From Alteromonas halophila (lineage in GTDB: Bacteria > Pseudomonadota > Gammaproteobacteria > Enterobacterales > Alteromonadaceae): a DNA stretch of 64,000 bases. The notes below the pieces were generated by a model that saw only the letters and a list, made by a program, of their open reading frames with translations, had not been told where the DNA came from and ran no database searches. The stretch is from positions 1 through 64,000 of the forward strand of contig NZ_BMXP01000006.1 of NCBI RefSeq assembly GCF_014651815.1, read 5' to 3'. The position numbers and the translations under genes are program-made. Numbering within the stretch: the stretch's first letter is position 1; the number at the start of each line of letters is the position of its first letter. This document shows, one piece after another, positions 7,838 through 17,202 of the stretch.

Positions 7838-8911
7838 ATGGAACTGAAATACACCGCCTTACTCCCTTCTCTTACACTGGCACTTTTGTTATCTGTCCCG
7901 CTGTCTGGCTGTGGCAACGTGGGCGCAAGCGATGCTGCAGAAACTGCTGACGAAGACATCGCTCTGAATATTCCGGTTGAAGCCCAGCGCGTTGCTACCG
8001 GCACTATTTCATCAAGCTACAACACCACAGCCACGCTGGAAGCAAAAGAAGAGGCCTTCGTCGTGGCCCGTGCATCTGGGATCATCGAAGCAATTTTTGT
8101 TGAAGAAGGCGACTATGTTGAAAAAGGCCAGGTACTGGCGCAACTGGATAAAAAGCGCTACGAACTCAATCTCACCAAAGCCCGCGCTGACCTGAAAGGC
8201 ATAGAACAGGAGCTGGCTAAAATTGATAAGGTCTATTCCAAAAAACTGGTGAGTGATGACACCTATGACAAGCTCAGTGCGCAGTATGAGTCAGCCAAAG
8301 CGTCGGTCAAACTTGCAGAACTGGATTTGAATGAGGCCACCATTACCGCCCCCATCAGTGGATATATCGCTGAACGCAATGCCAAAGTAGGTAACCTGAC
8401 AGAGTCGTTCCAGCGCGAGCGCATGTTCCATATTGTCCAGCAGCGTGAATTGCAGGGGATCGTATATCTGCCCGAGAGTGAGTTGCCGAATGTCGTAAAA
8501 GGCCAGCAGGCTGAATTAACCATTGCGGCGCTGAATAATACCCGGGTTAACGCATTTGTAGAACGTATCAGCCCGGTGATTGATGCAGAGACAGGTACGT
8601 TCAAAGTCACTCTGCGGGTACCAAACCCTCAGGAAACCCTTAAAGCCGGTATGTTCAGTGATGTCGCCCTTCAGTACGCCACGCACGACAACGCAACACT
8701 GCTCCCTCGTCGCGCACTGGTCAGCATTGATAACAAGGTCAGTGTGTTTGTCGTCAAAGACGGCGTTGCCAGCAAAGTGGATATCGCGACCGGCTTTGAA
8801 AGCGGCGACATGGTTGAGGTGACCCAAGGCCTTTCCGGTAATGAACAGGTGGTGGTGGTCGGCCATCAGAATCTCAAGGATCAGTCCCCGGTTGACGTTG
8901 TAAATGGCTGA
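7838..8911 (+). CDS. RND efflux periplasmic adaptor lipoprotein (membrane fusion protein)
   Basis: The periplasmic adaptor of a tripartite efflux pump. The ATG at 7838 gives a lipoprotein signal peptide with lipobox LSGC near residue 24. An upstream TTG at 7799 would add 13 residues before it and is rejected. The mature protein has a lipoyl-like segment (IEAIFVEEGDYVEKGQVLAQLDKKRYEL), a coiled-coil hairpin (ARADLKGIEQELAKID onward) and the matching second lipoyl half ending ATITAPISGYIAERN. Beta-barrel and membrane-proximal domains follow. It heads an operon with two RND permeases; the next gene starts 23 bp downstream. No TolC-like outer-membrane gene is linked, so it presumably uses one encoded elsewhere. 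Confidence 0.93.
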   Translation: MELKYTALLPSLTLALLLSVPLSGCGNVGASDAAETADEDIALNIPVEAQRVATGTISSSYNTTATLEAKEEAFVVARASGIIEAIFVEEGDYVEKGQVLAQLDKKRYELNLTKARADLKGIEQELAKIDKVYSKKLVSDDTYDKLSAQYESAKASVKLAELDLNEATITAPISGYIAERNAKVGNLTESFQRERMFHIVQQRELQGIVYLPESELPNVVKGQQAELTIAALNNTRVNAFVERISPVIDAETGTFKVTLRVPNPQETLKAGMFSDVALQYATHDNATLLPRRALVSIDNKVSVFVVKDGVASKVDIATGFESGDMVEVTQGLSGNEQVVVVGHQNLKDQSPVDVVNG

Positions 8912-8934
8912 GCGCCGGCGTAAAGGAGAACCTC

Positions 8935-11900
8935 ATGCGTATTGTTGATATTGCGGTTAAACGCCCCGTCGCGATGGCCATGTTTACGTTTGCTGTGCTG
9001 CTTTTTGGCATGGTGAGCCTGGGCCGGTTATCGGTAAACCTGTTACCAGAATTGTCCTACCCTACCCTCACTATCCGCACCGACTATGATGGCGCAGCGC
9101 CAGTCGAGGTGGAACAACTGGTATCCAAACCAATTGAGGAAGCCATCGGTGTGGTAAAAGGGGTACGTTCCGTTACCTCTACCTCCCGCGCCGGCCAGTC
9201 TGATGTGGTAATGGCATTTGCCTGGGGCACAGATATGGATTTTGCCAGCCTAGAAGTGCGTGAAAAGCTGGATGTGCTGCAACTGCCACTGGATATCGAG
9301 AAGCCCCGGTTACTGCGTTTTAATCCAAGTCTGGACCCAATCATTAAAATGGGGCTTGGCTTTAATCCCGATGCACAGTCTGGAAACGCCAGCATCAGTC
9401 AGATGAAAAGATTGCGTCTGTATGCCGAAGAGCAGATAAAACGTGAACTGGAGTCCATAGAAGGCGTCGCATCAGTACGCATTGGCGGCGGACTGGAAAA
9501 CGAAGTCCAGGTGCTGATTGATCAGCGCAAGGCCAGCCAGCGCAATATCAGTGTCGCCAGTGTGATAGACCGGCTGCAAAAAGAGAACGTCAATACAGCC
9601 GGTGGCCGGGTTAAAGATGGGAGTCAGGCGTTTCTGGTCAGAACCTTAAACGAATTTGATAACCTGTCTCAAATCGCCAATATGTACGTCGGACGTTTCG
9701 AAGGCAAAAATATCCGCTTACAAGATATTGCCGAGGTCTCAGATACCTACAAAGAACGTGACGCCATCACCCGCTTTAACGGCATCGAAGGTGCTGAAAT
9801 TGCCATTTATAAGGAGGGCGATGCAAACGCCGTAGATGTTGCTGCGAAAGTCGGTCAGGCACTGACGCGTATCCAGCGTGCACTGCCGGATCAGTATAGC
9901 CTGTCCACCGTCTATGATCAGAGCATATTTATCAAGCAGGCTATTGATGATGTGCAGTCAGCGGCGCTAATCGGCGGTCTTCTGGCCATGCTGGTGCTGT
10001 ACCTGTTTTTACGGGACTTCTGGCCTACCTTCATTATTTCACTGTCTATCCCGGTGTCGGTGATTGCCACCTTTAACCTGATGTACGCCAACGATATCAG
10101 CCTGAATATTATGAGTCTTGGTGGTATTGCACTGGCCGTCGGTTTGCTGGTAGATAACAGTATTGTGGTTCTTGAAAATATCGATCGCCATCGTCGTCAG
10201 GCGCTTAACGACGAGGCCAGAGCCGACGCTGCCGCTATTGGTACCAAAGAGGTAGGCAGCGCGATTGTCGCTTCGACACTTACCACCATGGCCGTATTTG
10301 TACCGCTGATTTTTGTCGAAGGTATTGCCGGACAGCTGTTCCGCGATCAGGCTCTCACCGTCTCCTTCGCCCTGGCAGCGTCACTGCTGGTGGCTATTAC
10401 CCTTATCCCAACTCTGGCTGCACGACGTCAAAAGCGTCACCAGGCACATGCCGATGTGTTTGATACCCCAGCCCCGGCTAAACCGGAAAGTCGTTCCGGT
10501 AAAATTTTCTACTGGCTCACGCTGCCTGTCAGGCTGGTATTTCGTGCCGTTTTTGTGTACCTGCCAGCAATAATCATGACCCTGTCTATCGCCTTGTGGC
10601 GCATAACTGGCAAAGTACTGCTGGTAATACTGTCACCGCTGGCATGGCTGTTTCGCCGTGGGTTTGATGCGCTGGCGCGGGTTTATGACACAGCACTCAG
10701 CTGGGCGCTAAAAGCACGCGTTGCCGTAATTACACTGGCATTGCTGGCGACGGCCGGTGCTGCGCTGCTCATTCCCCGACTGGGCATGGAGCTTATTCCG
10801 GCAATGTCACAGGGTGAGTTTCATGTAGACGTATCACTGCCTGCCGGCAGCCGCATCCAGCAAACCGATCGTATACTCGCACAGTTAGCTGACGTTGCCA
10901 GCCAGCAACAAAGTGTGGCGCGCACCTACTCACTGGCCGGCACCGGCAGTCTTGTCAGTGCCGCACCCAGTCAGGGTGGCGATCACTGGGGACGACTGAA
11001 TGTGGTGATGAAACCCGGCACTGCGCCAGAACAAATCACTGAAGTGAAGACTGTCATGCGGGCTTTTCTGGCGCGTCAGGCGGGCGTGCAAAGCCAGTTC
11101 GGCGAGCCAGAGCTGTTTAGTTTTGATGCTCCTGTTCAGATTGAATTGCAGGGCTACGATTTAAACCAGTTGCAACAGGCCAGTCAGCGTCTTACTGAGC
11201 AGCTGGATAACGACGATCGTTTCGCGGATATTACCAGTACGCTGCGTCAGGGTAATCCTGAACTTAAAGTTCGCTTTCATCAGGCAAAACTGGCCCGTCT
11301 GGGCCTGGATGCGCCAGCTGTGTCAGAACTGATAGCGGCGAAAATTGGCGGCCGTGTGGCCACCCAGTACAGTGTGGATGATCGCAAAATTGACGTACTG
11401 GTACGGACCATGGACAGCCAGCGTGACAATGTCAGTGATGTAAAAGCCATCATTATTAATGCAGGCGGTCAGCAGCCGATCCCACTGGGGGCCGTGGCTG
11501 ATGTCTATATGAGTGTTGGGCCCAGTGAGATTACCCGGGTCGGTCAGCAACGTGTAGCGCTTATCGAAGCAAACCTTGCTTATGGCGATTTGGCAGACGG
11601 TGTTGCTGCCGCACAGCAAGCCATTGACGCGCTTAGCCTGCCGCTCTCTATGGATGCAGTGATTGCCGGTCAGAGTGAGGATATGGAACGCAGCTTCTCA
11701 TCGCTGCAACTGGCGCTTGGCCTGGCAATTTTCATGGTTTATCTGGTGATGGCATCGCAGTTTGAATCGCTGCTTCATCCGTTACTTATCCTCTTCGCGG
11801 TACCGCTGGCCGGCGCGGGATCGGTATATGGCCTGTGGCTGACCGGTACCCACGTCAGCGTAGTGGTGTTCATCGGGCTTATCATGTTATCGGGCATTGT

Positions 11901-12228
11901 CGTTAACAACGCTATTGTTTTGTTCGACCGCATTAATCAGTTACGCCAGCAAGGCATGGACAAACACAGCGCCATCATAAGTGCCGGTAAATCGCGCCTG
12001 CGGCCGATTATCATGACCACGCTGACCACTATTTTAGGCCTGTTGCCAATGGCTATCGGGTTTGGTGATGGTGCTGAGGTCCGCACCCCAATGGCCGTTA
12101 CGGTTATTTTCGGTCTGCTGTTTTCAACCTTGCTGACACTGCTGCTGTTACCGGTACTTTACAGTGTCTTTGATCGCAAGGTGACCGATGCCGACCAGGC
12201 CGAAACCAGGGAGCGGGTCTATGGATAA
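8935..12228 (+). CDS. RND efflux permease, first of two (HAE1-type), with long central loop
   Basis: An inner-membrane proton-driven RND transporter of 1097 residues. It has the usual two-repeat plan: TM1 near 12-30, a large periplasmic porter loop, TM2-6 with GLLVDNSIVVLENIDRHR near residue 404, a second periplasmic loop, and TM8-12 with SGIVVNNAIVLFDRINQ. The proton-relay position reads VDN rather than the AcrB VDD, as in many non-AcrB pumps. The stretch between TM6 and TM7 (about residues 490-600) is unusually long and contains two extra hydrophobic segments. Its end overlaps the next permease start by 8 bp (ATGGATAA), indicating coupled translation and possibly a heteromeric MdtBC-like pump. 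The substrate is not predictable. Confidence 0.93.
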   Translation: MRIVDIAVKRPVAMAMFTFAVLLFGMVSLGRLSVNLLPELSYPTLTIRTDYDGAAPVEVEQLVSKPIEEAIGVVKGVRSVTSTSRAGQSDVVMAFAWGTDMDFASLEVREKLDVLQLPLDIEKPRLLRFNPSLDPIIKMGLGFNPDAQSGNASISQMKRLRLYAEEQIKRELESIEGVASVRIGGGLENEVQVLIDQRKASQRNISVASVIDRLQKENVNTAGGRVKDGSQAFLVRTLNEFDNLSQIANMYVGRFEGKNIRLQDIAEVSDTYKERDAITRFNGIEGAEIAIYKEGDANAVDVAAKVGQALTRIQRALPDQYSLSTVYDQSIFIKQAIDDVQSAALIGGLLAMLVLYLFLRDFWPTFIISLSIPVSVIATFNLMYANDISLNIMSLGGIALAVGLLVDNSIVVLENIDRHRRQALNDEARADAAAIGTKEVGSAIVASTLTTMAVFVPLIFVEGIAGQLFRDQALTVSFALAASLLVAITLIPTLAARRQKRHQAHADVFDTPAPAKPESRSGKIFYWLTLPVRLVFRAVFVYLPAIIMTLSIALWRITGKVLLVILSPLAWLFRRGFDALARVYDTALSWALKARVAVITLALLATAGAALLIPRLGMELIPAMSQGEFHVDVSLPAGSRIQQTDRILAQLADVASQQQSVARTYSLAGTGSLVSAAPSQGGDHWGRLNVVMKPGTAPEQITEVKTVMRAFLARQAGVQSQFGEPELFSFDAPVQIELQGYDLNQLQQASQRLTEQLDNDDRFADITSTLRQGNPELKVRFHQAKLARLGLDAPAVSELIAAKIGGRVATQYSVDDRKIDVLVRTMDSQRDNVSDVKAIIINAGGQQPIPLGAVADVYMSVGPSEITRVGQQRVALIEANLAYGDLADGVAAAQQAIDALSLPLSMDAVIAGQSEDMERSFSSLQLALGLAIFMVYLVMASQFESLLHPLLILFAVPLAGAGSVYGLWLTGTHVSVVVFIGLIMLSGIVVNNAIVLFDRINQLRQQGMDKHSAIISAGKSRLRPIIMTTLTTILGLLPMAIGFGDGAEVRTPMAVTVIFGLLFSTLLTLLLLPVLYSVFDRKVTDADQAETRERVYG

Positions 12229-15200
12229 GTTTGCCAATGCCGGCGCGGGCCTGGCCCGCTTTGCGATACAGCGTCCGGTCACAGTCTGCATGTGTTTTTT
12301 CTCTATGCTGGTGTTTGGCATTATTGCCGGACGCTTACTGCCGCTGGAGAAATTTCCGGGCATTGATATTCCCGAAATGGTGGTACAAATCCCCTACCGT
12401 GATGCCACCCCTGCCGAAGTAGAACGTATGATCACCCGGCCAGTCGAAGAAGCCATAGCCACCATGTCAGGGATCAAACGTCTGCGCGCAAGCTCCTATG
12501 AAAACCGTGCACAGATTTTCGTAGAATTCGACTGGGACGAAAATATCAAGGCAAAAAGCATTGAGGCGAGGGAAAAAATTGATGCTATCCGGCATCTGCT
12601 ACCCGATGATGTCGAACGTATATTGGTATTTAAATTTAATACCAATGATATGCCGATTTTCCAGCTGCGGGTCTCCAGCGATCGTGATCTGTCACTGGCG
12701 TACGACTTGCTCGAACGTAACCTGAAGCGTCCGCTTGAGCGGGTACAGGGTGTTTCCAAAGTCGAACTTTACGGCGTCATGAAAAAACAAATTAATATCC
12801 GTCTGATGCCCGATAAGCTTGCTGCGTACAACATCGATACCAACAAACTCGGTGAAACCCTGCGTAATGCAAACTTTTCTATGACAGCCGGCCACATTAT
12901 GGCCGGTGATCAGAAAATTCTGGTTAATCCTGTTGGTGAGTTTACTGATATCAGCGATATAGAGAATCTGTTAGTGCGCGACGGGATCCGGCTACTTGAT
13001 ATTGCCACCATCGCCTATGAAATCCCTGAGCGAAACGAGGGCCGGCATCTGGACAGAACCTTTGCCGTTGGCTTTAACATTTTCCGTGAGTCCGGCAGCA
13101 ACCTGGTCGAGGTATCAGACCGGGTAATGAATGTTATCGAGCAGGCCAAGCGCGATCCGGAGTTTGCCGGTATCAGCCTGTTTGTGATGGACGATATCGC
13201 AGACAGCGTTACCTCCTCGTTGTCTTCACTGGTCATGGCTGGGCTGGTTGGTGCAGGATTATCGGTGATTGTTCTGTTTGCCTTTCTGCGTCAGCTTTCC
13301 ACCACACTGATTGTCGTGTTATCGGTGCCCTTTTCGATTTGCATTACCTTAGGAGTCATGTACCTGACCGGCTATACCCTCAATATTCTGTCACTGATGG
13401 GCCTGATGCTGGCAGTGGGTATGCTGGTGGATAACGCCGTGGTGGTAACGGAAAGTATCTTTCAGGAGCGCCAGCACGATGGCGATGCCAAACGCGCTAC
13501 GCAGCGAGGCGTGGCAAAAGTCAGCCTGGCCGTTATTGCTGGTACCACCACTACCGCCATCGTATTTTTGCCCAATATTGTAGGTGTCAAAATTGATGTT
13601 ACGGTGTTTCTCGAGCATGTGGCCATCGCCATTTGTATCTCGTTGTTCGCGTCACTGATTATTGCCCAGACGCTGATCCCGTTGCTCAGCGCCAGATTGC
13701 GAGTTCCGGTGCAAGAGCAACCGGTTACGCCCGGCTATATACATCGCTACGGACGCATACTGAAGTGGACACTGCATCATCAGGGTAAAACAGCGCTCAT
13801 TGCACTGGCTATTTTACTGAGCACCGCGATCCCGCTTTCGGTGGTGAGTGGTGATGAAGAGGGCAATAACAATCAGGAGCGGATATGGCTGAATTACCAT
13901 ATCACGCAAAACTACCAGATGGATGAGGTTGAGAAAGCCGTCAACAGAATGGAAGAATACCTGTATGCCAATCAGGAAGCTTTTCATATCAAACAGGTAT
14001 ATACCTATTTCGAGGCAGGTCATGCCGTGAGTGGTATTACGCTTAACGAAAACCTGCCAATAACAGTGGCTGCCTTAAAAGAAAAAATCCGCGCGTCAAT
14101 GCCAGCCTTCCCCCGTGCACGCCCCTCATTTCAGTGGGAGTCAGGAAATGGTGGCGGTGTTCGTCTGACATTACTCGGCGAGTCTTCAGGGCGCCTGCTT
14201 ACCCTGTCTGAAGATATCATTCCCAAACTAGCCAGTATTGAAGGGCTAAATGATGTGCGCGCCGATACAGGCTCAAGGCGTGATGAGCTGCAAATACGTA
14301 TAGACCGCGAAAAAGTGAACCGGCTTGGACTCAACGTCAACGACATTGCTGGCCTGGTCGGCACTGCGTTGCGAGGCACCAATTTACGTACATTCCGATA
14401 TGGCGACGCGGGTGAAGTGAACGTCAGGCTGATGTACGGTGAAGATGTACAGTCTTCGGTTGCCGAGCTCAAAAACGTGACAATTTCTACAGCCGATGGC
14501 GTACGCACATCACTGGCGATGATTGCCGATATTTCCGTTGCACCTCAGCTGTCAAAAATTGACCGGAATTACCGCCAGACTGCGCTCACCATTGGTGCCA
14601 ACCTGTCTGATGATCTGACGGTTGAGCAGGCCCGCGAGCGAATTACCCAGGTTATGGACTATGTCGTACTTCCCACAGGCTACGCATGGACGCTGGATGG
14701 CAGTTTTCAGCGTCAGGACGAGGCTAATGCCGTCATGCAGATGAATATGCTGCTGGCAATCTGCATGATTTATGTGGTGATGGCGGCGCTGTTTGAGTCA
14801 TTGCTGTTACCCACGGCGGTCATCACATCGCTGCTGTTCTCGTTTACCGGGGTATTTTGGGCGTTCCTGGTCACCGGCACCTCCATGTCGATCATGGGCA
14901 TGATAGGAATGCTTATCCTGATGGGCATTGTGGTGAATAACGGCATTGTACTGGTAGATCGCATCAATCAGATGATTGCGCAGGGAACCTCACTGTACAG
15001 TGCAGTATTAGAAGGCTGTCAGGACAGGATAAGGCCCATTCTGATGACCGTGGCGACCACCGTGCTTGGCCTGGTGCCCTTAGCCGTAGGCAGCACCAGG
15101 ATAGGCGGCGATGGTCCACCGTACTCACCAATGGCCATCGCCATTATAGGCGGCTTACTGTTCTCTACGCTGACCAGCTTATTCCTGGTCCCGCTTGCCT

Positions 15201-15286
15201 ATGTCCTGTTGCTTAAGCTGCGCTTTCATACCCAACGTATGGTGGCTAGCAGTCGCGCTAGGGTATCCCGTTGGGTACGGATATGA
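12221..15286 (+). CDS. RND efflux permease, second of two
   Basis: The second RND permease of the operon, 1021 residues, a normal length without the long central loop of its neighbour. TM4 carries AVGMLVDNAVVVTESIFQER and TM10 carries MGIVVNNGIVLVDRINQ. The ATG at 12221, eight bases inside the preceding gene and preceded by AGGGAG, is preferred over an ATG at 12188 that would lengthen the overlap. The two permeases are clearly different proteins, not recent duplicates, which suits a heterotrimeric B2C-type pump sharing one adaptor; that is inference. Drug, bile-like or solvent export are all possible. Confidence 0.92.
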   Translation: MDKFANAGAGLARFAIQRPVTVCMCFFSMLVFGIIAGRLLPLEKFPGIDIPEMVVQIPYRDATPAEVERMITRPVEEAIATMSGIKRLRASSYENRAQIFVEFDWDENIKAKSIEAREKIDAIRHLLPDDVERILVFKFNTNDMPIFQLRVSSDRDLSLAYDLLERNLKRPLERVQGVSKVELYGVMKKQINIRLMPDKLAAYNIDTNKLGETLRNANFSMTAGHIMAGDQKILVNPVGEFTDISDIENLLVRDGIRLLDIATIAYEIPERNEGRHLDRTFAVGFNIFRESGSNLVEVSDRVMNVIEQAKRDPEFAGISLFVMDDIADSVTSSLSSLVMAGLVGAGLSVIVLFAFLRQLSTTLIVVLSVPFSICITLGVMYLTGYTLNILSLMGLMLAVGMLVDNAVVVTESIFQERQHDGDAKRATQRGVAKVSLAVIAGTTTTAIVFLPNIVGVKIDVTVFLEHVAIAICISLFASLIIAQTLIPLLSARLRVPVQEQPVTPGYIHRYGRILKWTLHHQGKTALIALAILLSTAIPLSVVSGDEEGNNNQERIWLNYHITQNYQMDEVEKAVNRMEEYLYANQEAFHIKQVYTYFEAGHAVSGITLNENLPITVAALKEKIRASMPAFPRARPSFQWESGNGGGVRLTLLGESSGRLLTLSEDIIPKLASIEGLNDVRADTGSRRDELQIRIDREKVNRLGLNVNDIAGLVGTALRGTNLRTFRYGDAGEVNVRLMYGEDVQSSVAELKNVTISTADGVRTSLAMIADISVAPQLSKIDRNYRQTALTIGANLSDDLTVEQARERITQVMDYVVLPTGYAWTLDGSFQRQDEANAVMQMNMLLAICMIYVVMAALFESLLLPTAVITSLLFSFTGVFWAFLVTGTSMSIMGMIGMLILMGIVVNNGIVLVDRINQMIAQGTSLYSAVLEGCQDRIRPILMTVATTVLGLVPLAVGSTRIGGDGPPYSPMAIAIIGGLLFSTLTSLFLVPLAYVLLLKLRFHTQRMVASSRARVSRWVRI

Positions 15287-15377
15287 TCCCAGCATAACGC
15301 GCCAGCAATAGCCTTTCGCTGACCGGCCTGGTTGACGTCCAAACAGCCAGGCCAGTCGCGCCTTAAGCCTCATCTTA

Positions 15378-15701
15378 TTAGTTCCGAGATGTCAGATAGC
15401 GATGCACGGTCGTTGCATTACGTTCCAGCGAAAATTGGATCAGGCTGGTTCCATTACAGGTCAAGCCATCTTCCGCCGTCACCAGACGAAGTACTTCTCG
15501 CTTTGATCCGCCAATCAGGCCGACATTTCTGGCCAGACTGGTACGCATTACCCGTACATCGTCCATAACAATAGCTTTGCAGAAACTTGAAAACTGCGTG
15601 TCACCCACAAAGCGGTACTCTTTTTCCGGTGTCGCAGCGAAGGCACTAGCACTCACCAGCGTCGCACCCAGAATAGCGGTCAGTGTATTGCGAAGTTTCA
15701 T
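15378..15701 (-). CDS. DUF3718 family secreted protein
   Basis: A 107-residue protein with a clear Sec signal peptide (basic start, hydrophobic stretch, cleavage after ASAFA near residue 22). The mature part of about 85 residues has two cysteines (SSFCKAIV and GLTCNG) that could form a disulphide in the periplasm. It matches my memory of DUF3718, a family found mainly in Alteromonadales and of unknown function. It stands alone, convergent with the RND operon and about 90 bp from it. No catalytic motif is visible. Confidence 0.75.
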   Translation of the reverse strand: MKLRNTLTAILGATLVSASAFAATPEKEYRFVGDTQFSSFCKAIVMDDVRVMRTSLARNVGLIGGSKREVLRLVTAEDGLTCNGTSLIQFSLERNATTVHRYLTSRN

Positions 15702-16102
15702 GATGTCATCCTCAGTCGTTAATACTCAATAGTTCCAGTGCATTACCGTGACGCCTGAACCGTTATAGCGGTTGCAGGGAGCACAGGAGTTCTGCCCTGG
15801 CCCTTTTAGTTATGCACTAACGCAGGACGTTTGTCTGTTTGAATAATGTTGAGACCGGGTAAAACTTCAGTAAATCAATATGTTACCGATTGGTTAACTA
15901 AGTAAACCTTTGATTTATAAAGCTATTGCGAAAACAGTTATAACAAAAGTGAATAAGAATAACCTGATGAGGGCAAATTGTTCTAATACTTTAGTCTAAT
16001 AATTGCGCAGATAATGTAATCAAATTACACATTTAACAAAAAAATAGCCATATTGATAAGTGCAACACCCTCAACACGGCCTTATTTTGTAATTTTATTT
16101 CA
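15702..16102. other. AT-rich intergenic region, no gene seen
   Basis: Four hundred bases between two leftward genes. The part next to DUF3718 should hold its promoter. The half from about 15840 onward is strongly AT-rich. I see no ORF with a ribosome-binding site, no tRNA-like fold and no clear terminator hairpin. Confidence 0.4.
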
Positions 16103-16897
16103 TTATTCGTAGTCACGACCACGCTTAGTAACGATAGTGTCGATGTAAGCATGCCAGGAAGCATACCCCACCAGCGGCATCAAAATAATAAAGCCGACAA
16201 ACCCGGTGACGAAGCCAATGGCCACGGCGGTGAAAATCATACCGCCCCAAATCAACATGGGTAATTTATTGACCCACACTGCGTTCACACTCGACAGCAC
16301 TGCAGTGGCCAGATCAACCTTACGTTCCATCAGAATAGGCTGTGTAAAAGCAGTAATGAACAACATGACCAGCGTGAACAGACCACCAATAATTGTCCCA
16401 AGAGCCAGGAATGGCAACAGACTCTCAAAATTCTCATCCAGATATGGTGGATACAGAGCATGAATAAGTGAGGCCACACGCAACCAGAAAATCATCAGGA
16501 CTAGCAATAATATCCCAAACCCCCACTCGTTGACGGCATTACGTTTCATGGCTTTCAGAGAATGAGACAGGGTGGGTTTATGATTTTTTTCGTACTCCCA
16601 GCTAATATCGTACAACCCGGCCGCGAGAAAAGGACCAATCAGCATAAAGCACACCATGGCTGGCAGGATCACCAGATGCCACCCGGTCATTTGCACCAGA
16701 TACATTATCAACCAGGGAATAACGGCAAACAGCAGCCCATAGAAAAATGTGAGGCCCGGACTTCGTAACGCATCGCGCAGCCCCAGCGACAGCCATTTTA
16801 TAGGATCGCCGATATCGAGCTCTTTACACGGTATAACCCGGGCTATCCCGCTCTCAGTAATGGCATTTTGCGGCGTTTCTTTAAATTGCTGTGACAT
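16103..16897 (-). CDS. DUF2189 family integral membrane protein
   Basis: A 264-residue inner-membrane protein with about six hydrophobic segments after a 45-residue cytoplasmic N-terminus that contains IPCKELDIGDPIKWLSLGLRDAL. That entry motif (a short amphipathic stretch leading into DP-x-x-WL-x-G) and the pattern of helices fit DUF2189. Function is unknown. The gene is monocistronic and leftward. A nested GC-rich inverted repeat lies 22-54 bases upstream of its start and may structure the leader. Confidence 0.75.
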   Translation of the reverse strand: MSQQFKETPQNAITESGIARVIPCKELDIGDPIKWLSLGLRDALRSPGLTFFYGLLFAVIPWLIMYLVQMTGWHLVILPAMVCFMLIGPFLAAGLYDISWEYEKNHKPTLSHSLKAMKRNAVNEWGFGILLLVLMIFWLRVASLIHALYPPYLDENFESLLPFLALGTIIGGLFTLVMLFITAFTQPILMERKVDLATAVLSSVNAVWVNKLPMLIWGGMIFTAVAIGFVTGFVGFIILMPLVGYASWHAYIDTIVTKRGRDYE

Positions 16898-16919
16898 AAT
16901 TTTTCACCCTTGATGCTAT

Positions 16920-16951
16920 GTCGGCCTGCCGGCACCGGCCCGTTGGCCGAC
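16920..16951. repeat. Nested GC-rich inverted repeat in the DUF2189 leader
   Basis: An outer 7-bp arm GTCGGCC (16920-16926) pairs with GGCCGAC (16945-16951). Inside it, GCCGG (16928-16932) pairs with CCGGC (16935-16939). It stands out in otherwise AT-rich sequence just upstream of a leftward gene. Confidence 0.6.
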
Positions 16952-17202
16952 GCCCCCTTCTCTTCTACGATAGACATAGAATTGCGCGTTCACAATTATT
17001 TTACATTATGTGGTTAAAAATCAACCACTAGCAAGTGTTTTAATACAGGGAAGATGCGAAGTAAGTGTAGTATCACTCTGCGAGTCCTGAAACGCGTAGT
17101 CGCAGGGGCATATTTTACGCGCTATGACCTGCTATAGTCTGCCCTGAGCAGGCATCTGGCTGTGAGCCTGAGCGGCGACAGACTTGTACGCACCTTCTCT
17201 AG
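16952..17202. other. Intergenic, no gene seen
   Basis: Together with 16898-16951 this makes a 305-bp gap. Besides the GC-rich repeat it holds a small inverted repeat GTGGTT/AACCAC (17010-17028). No credible ORF, RNA gene or terminator is seen. Confidence 0.35.
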
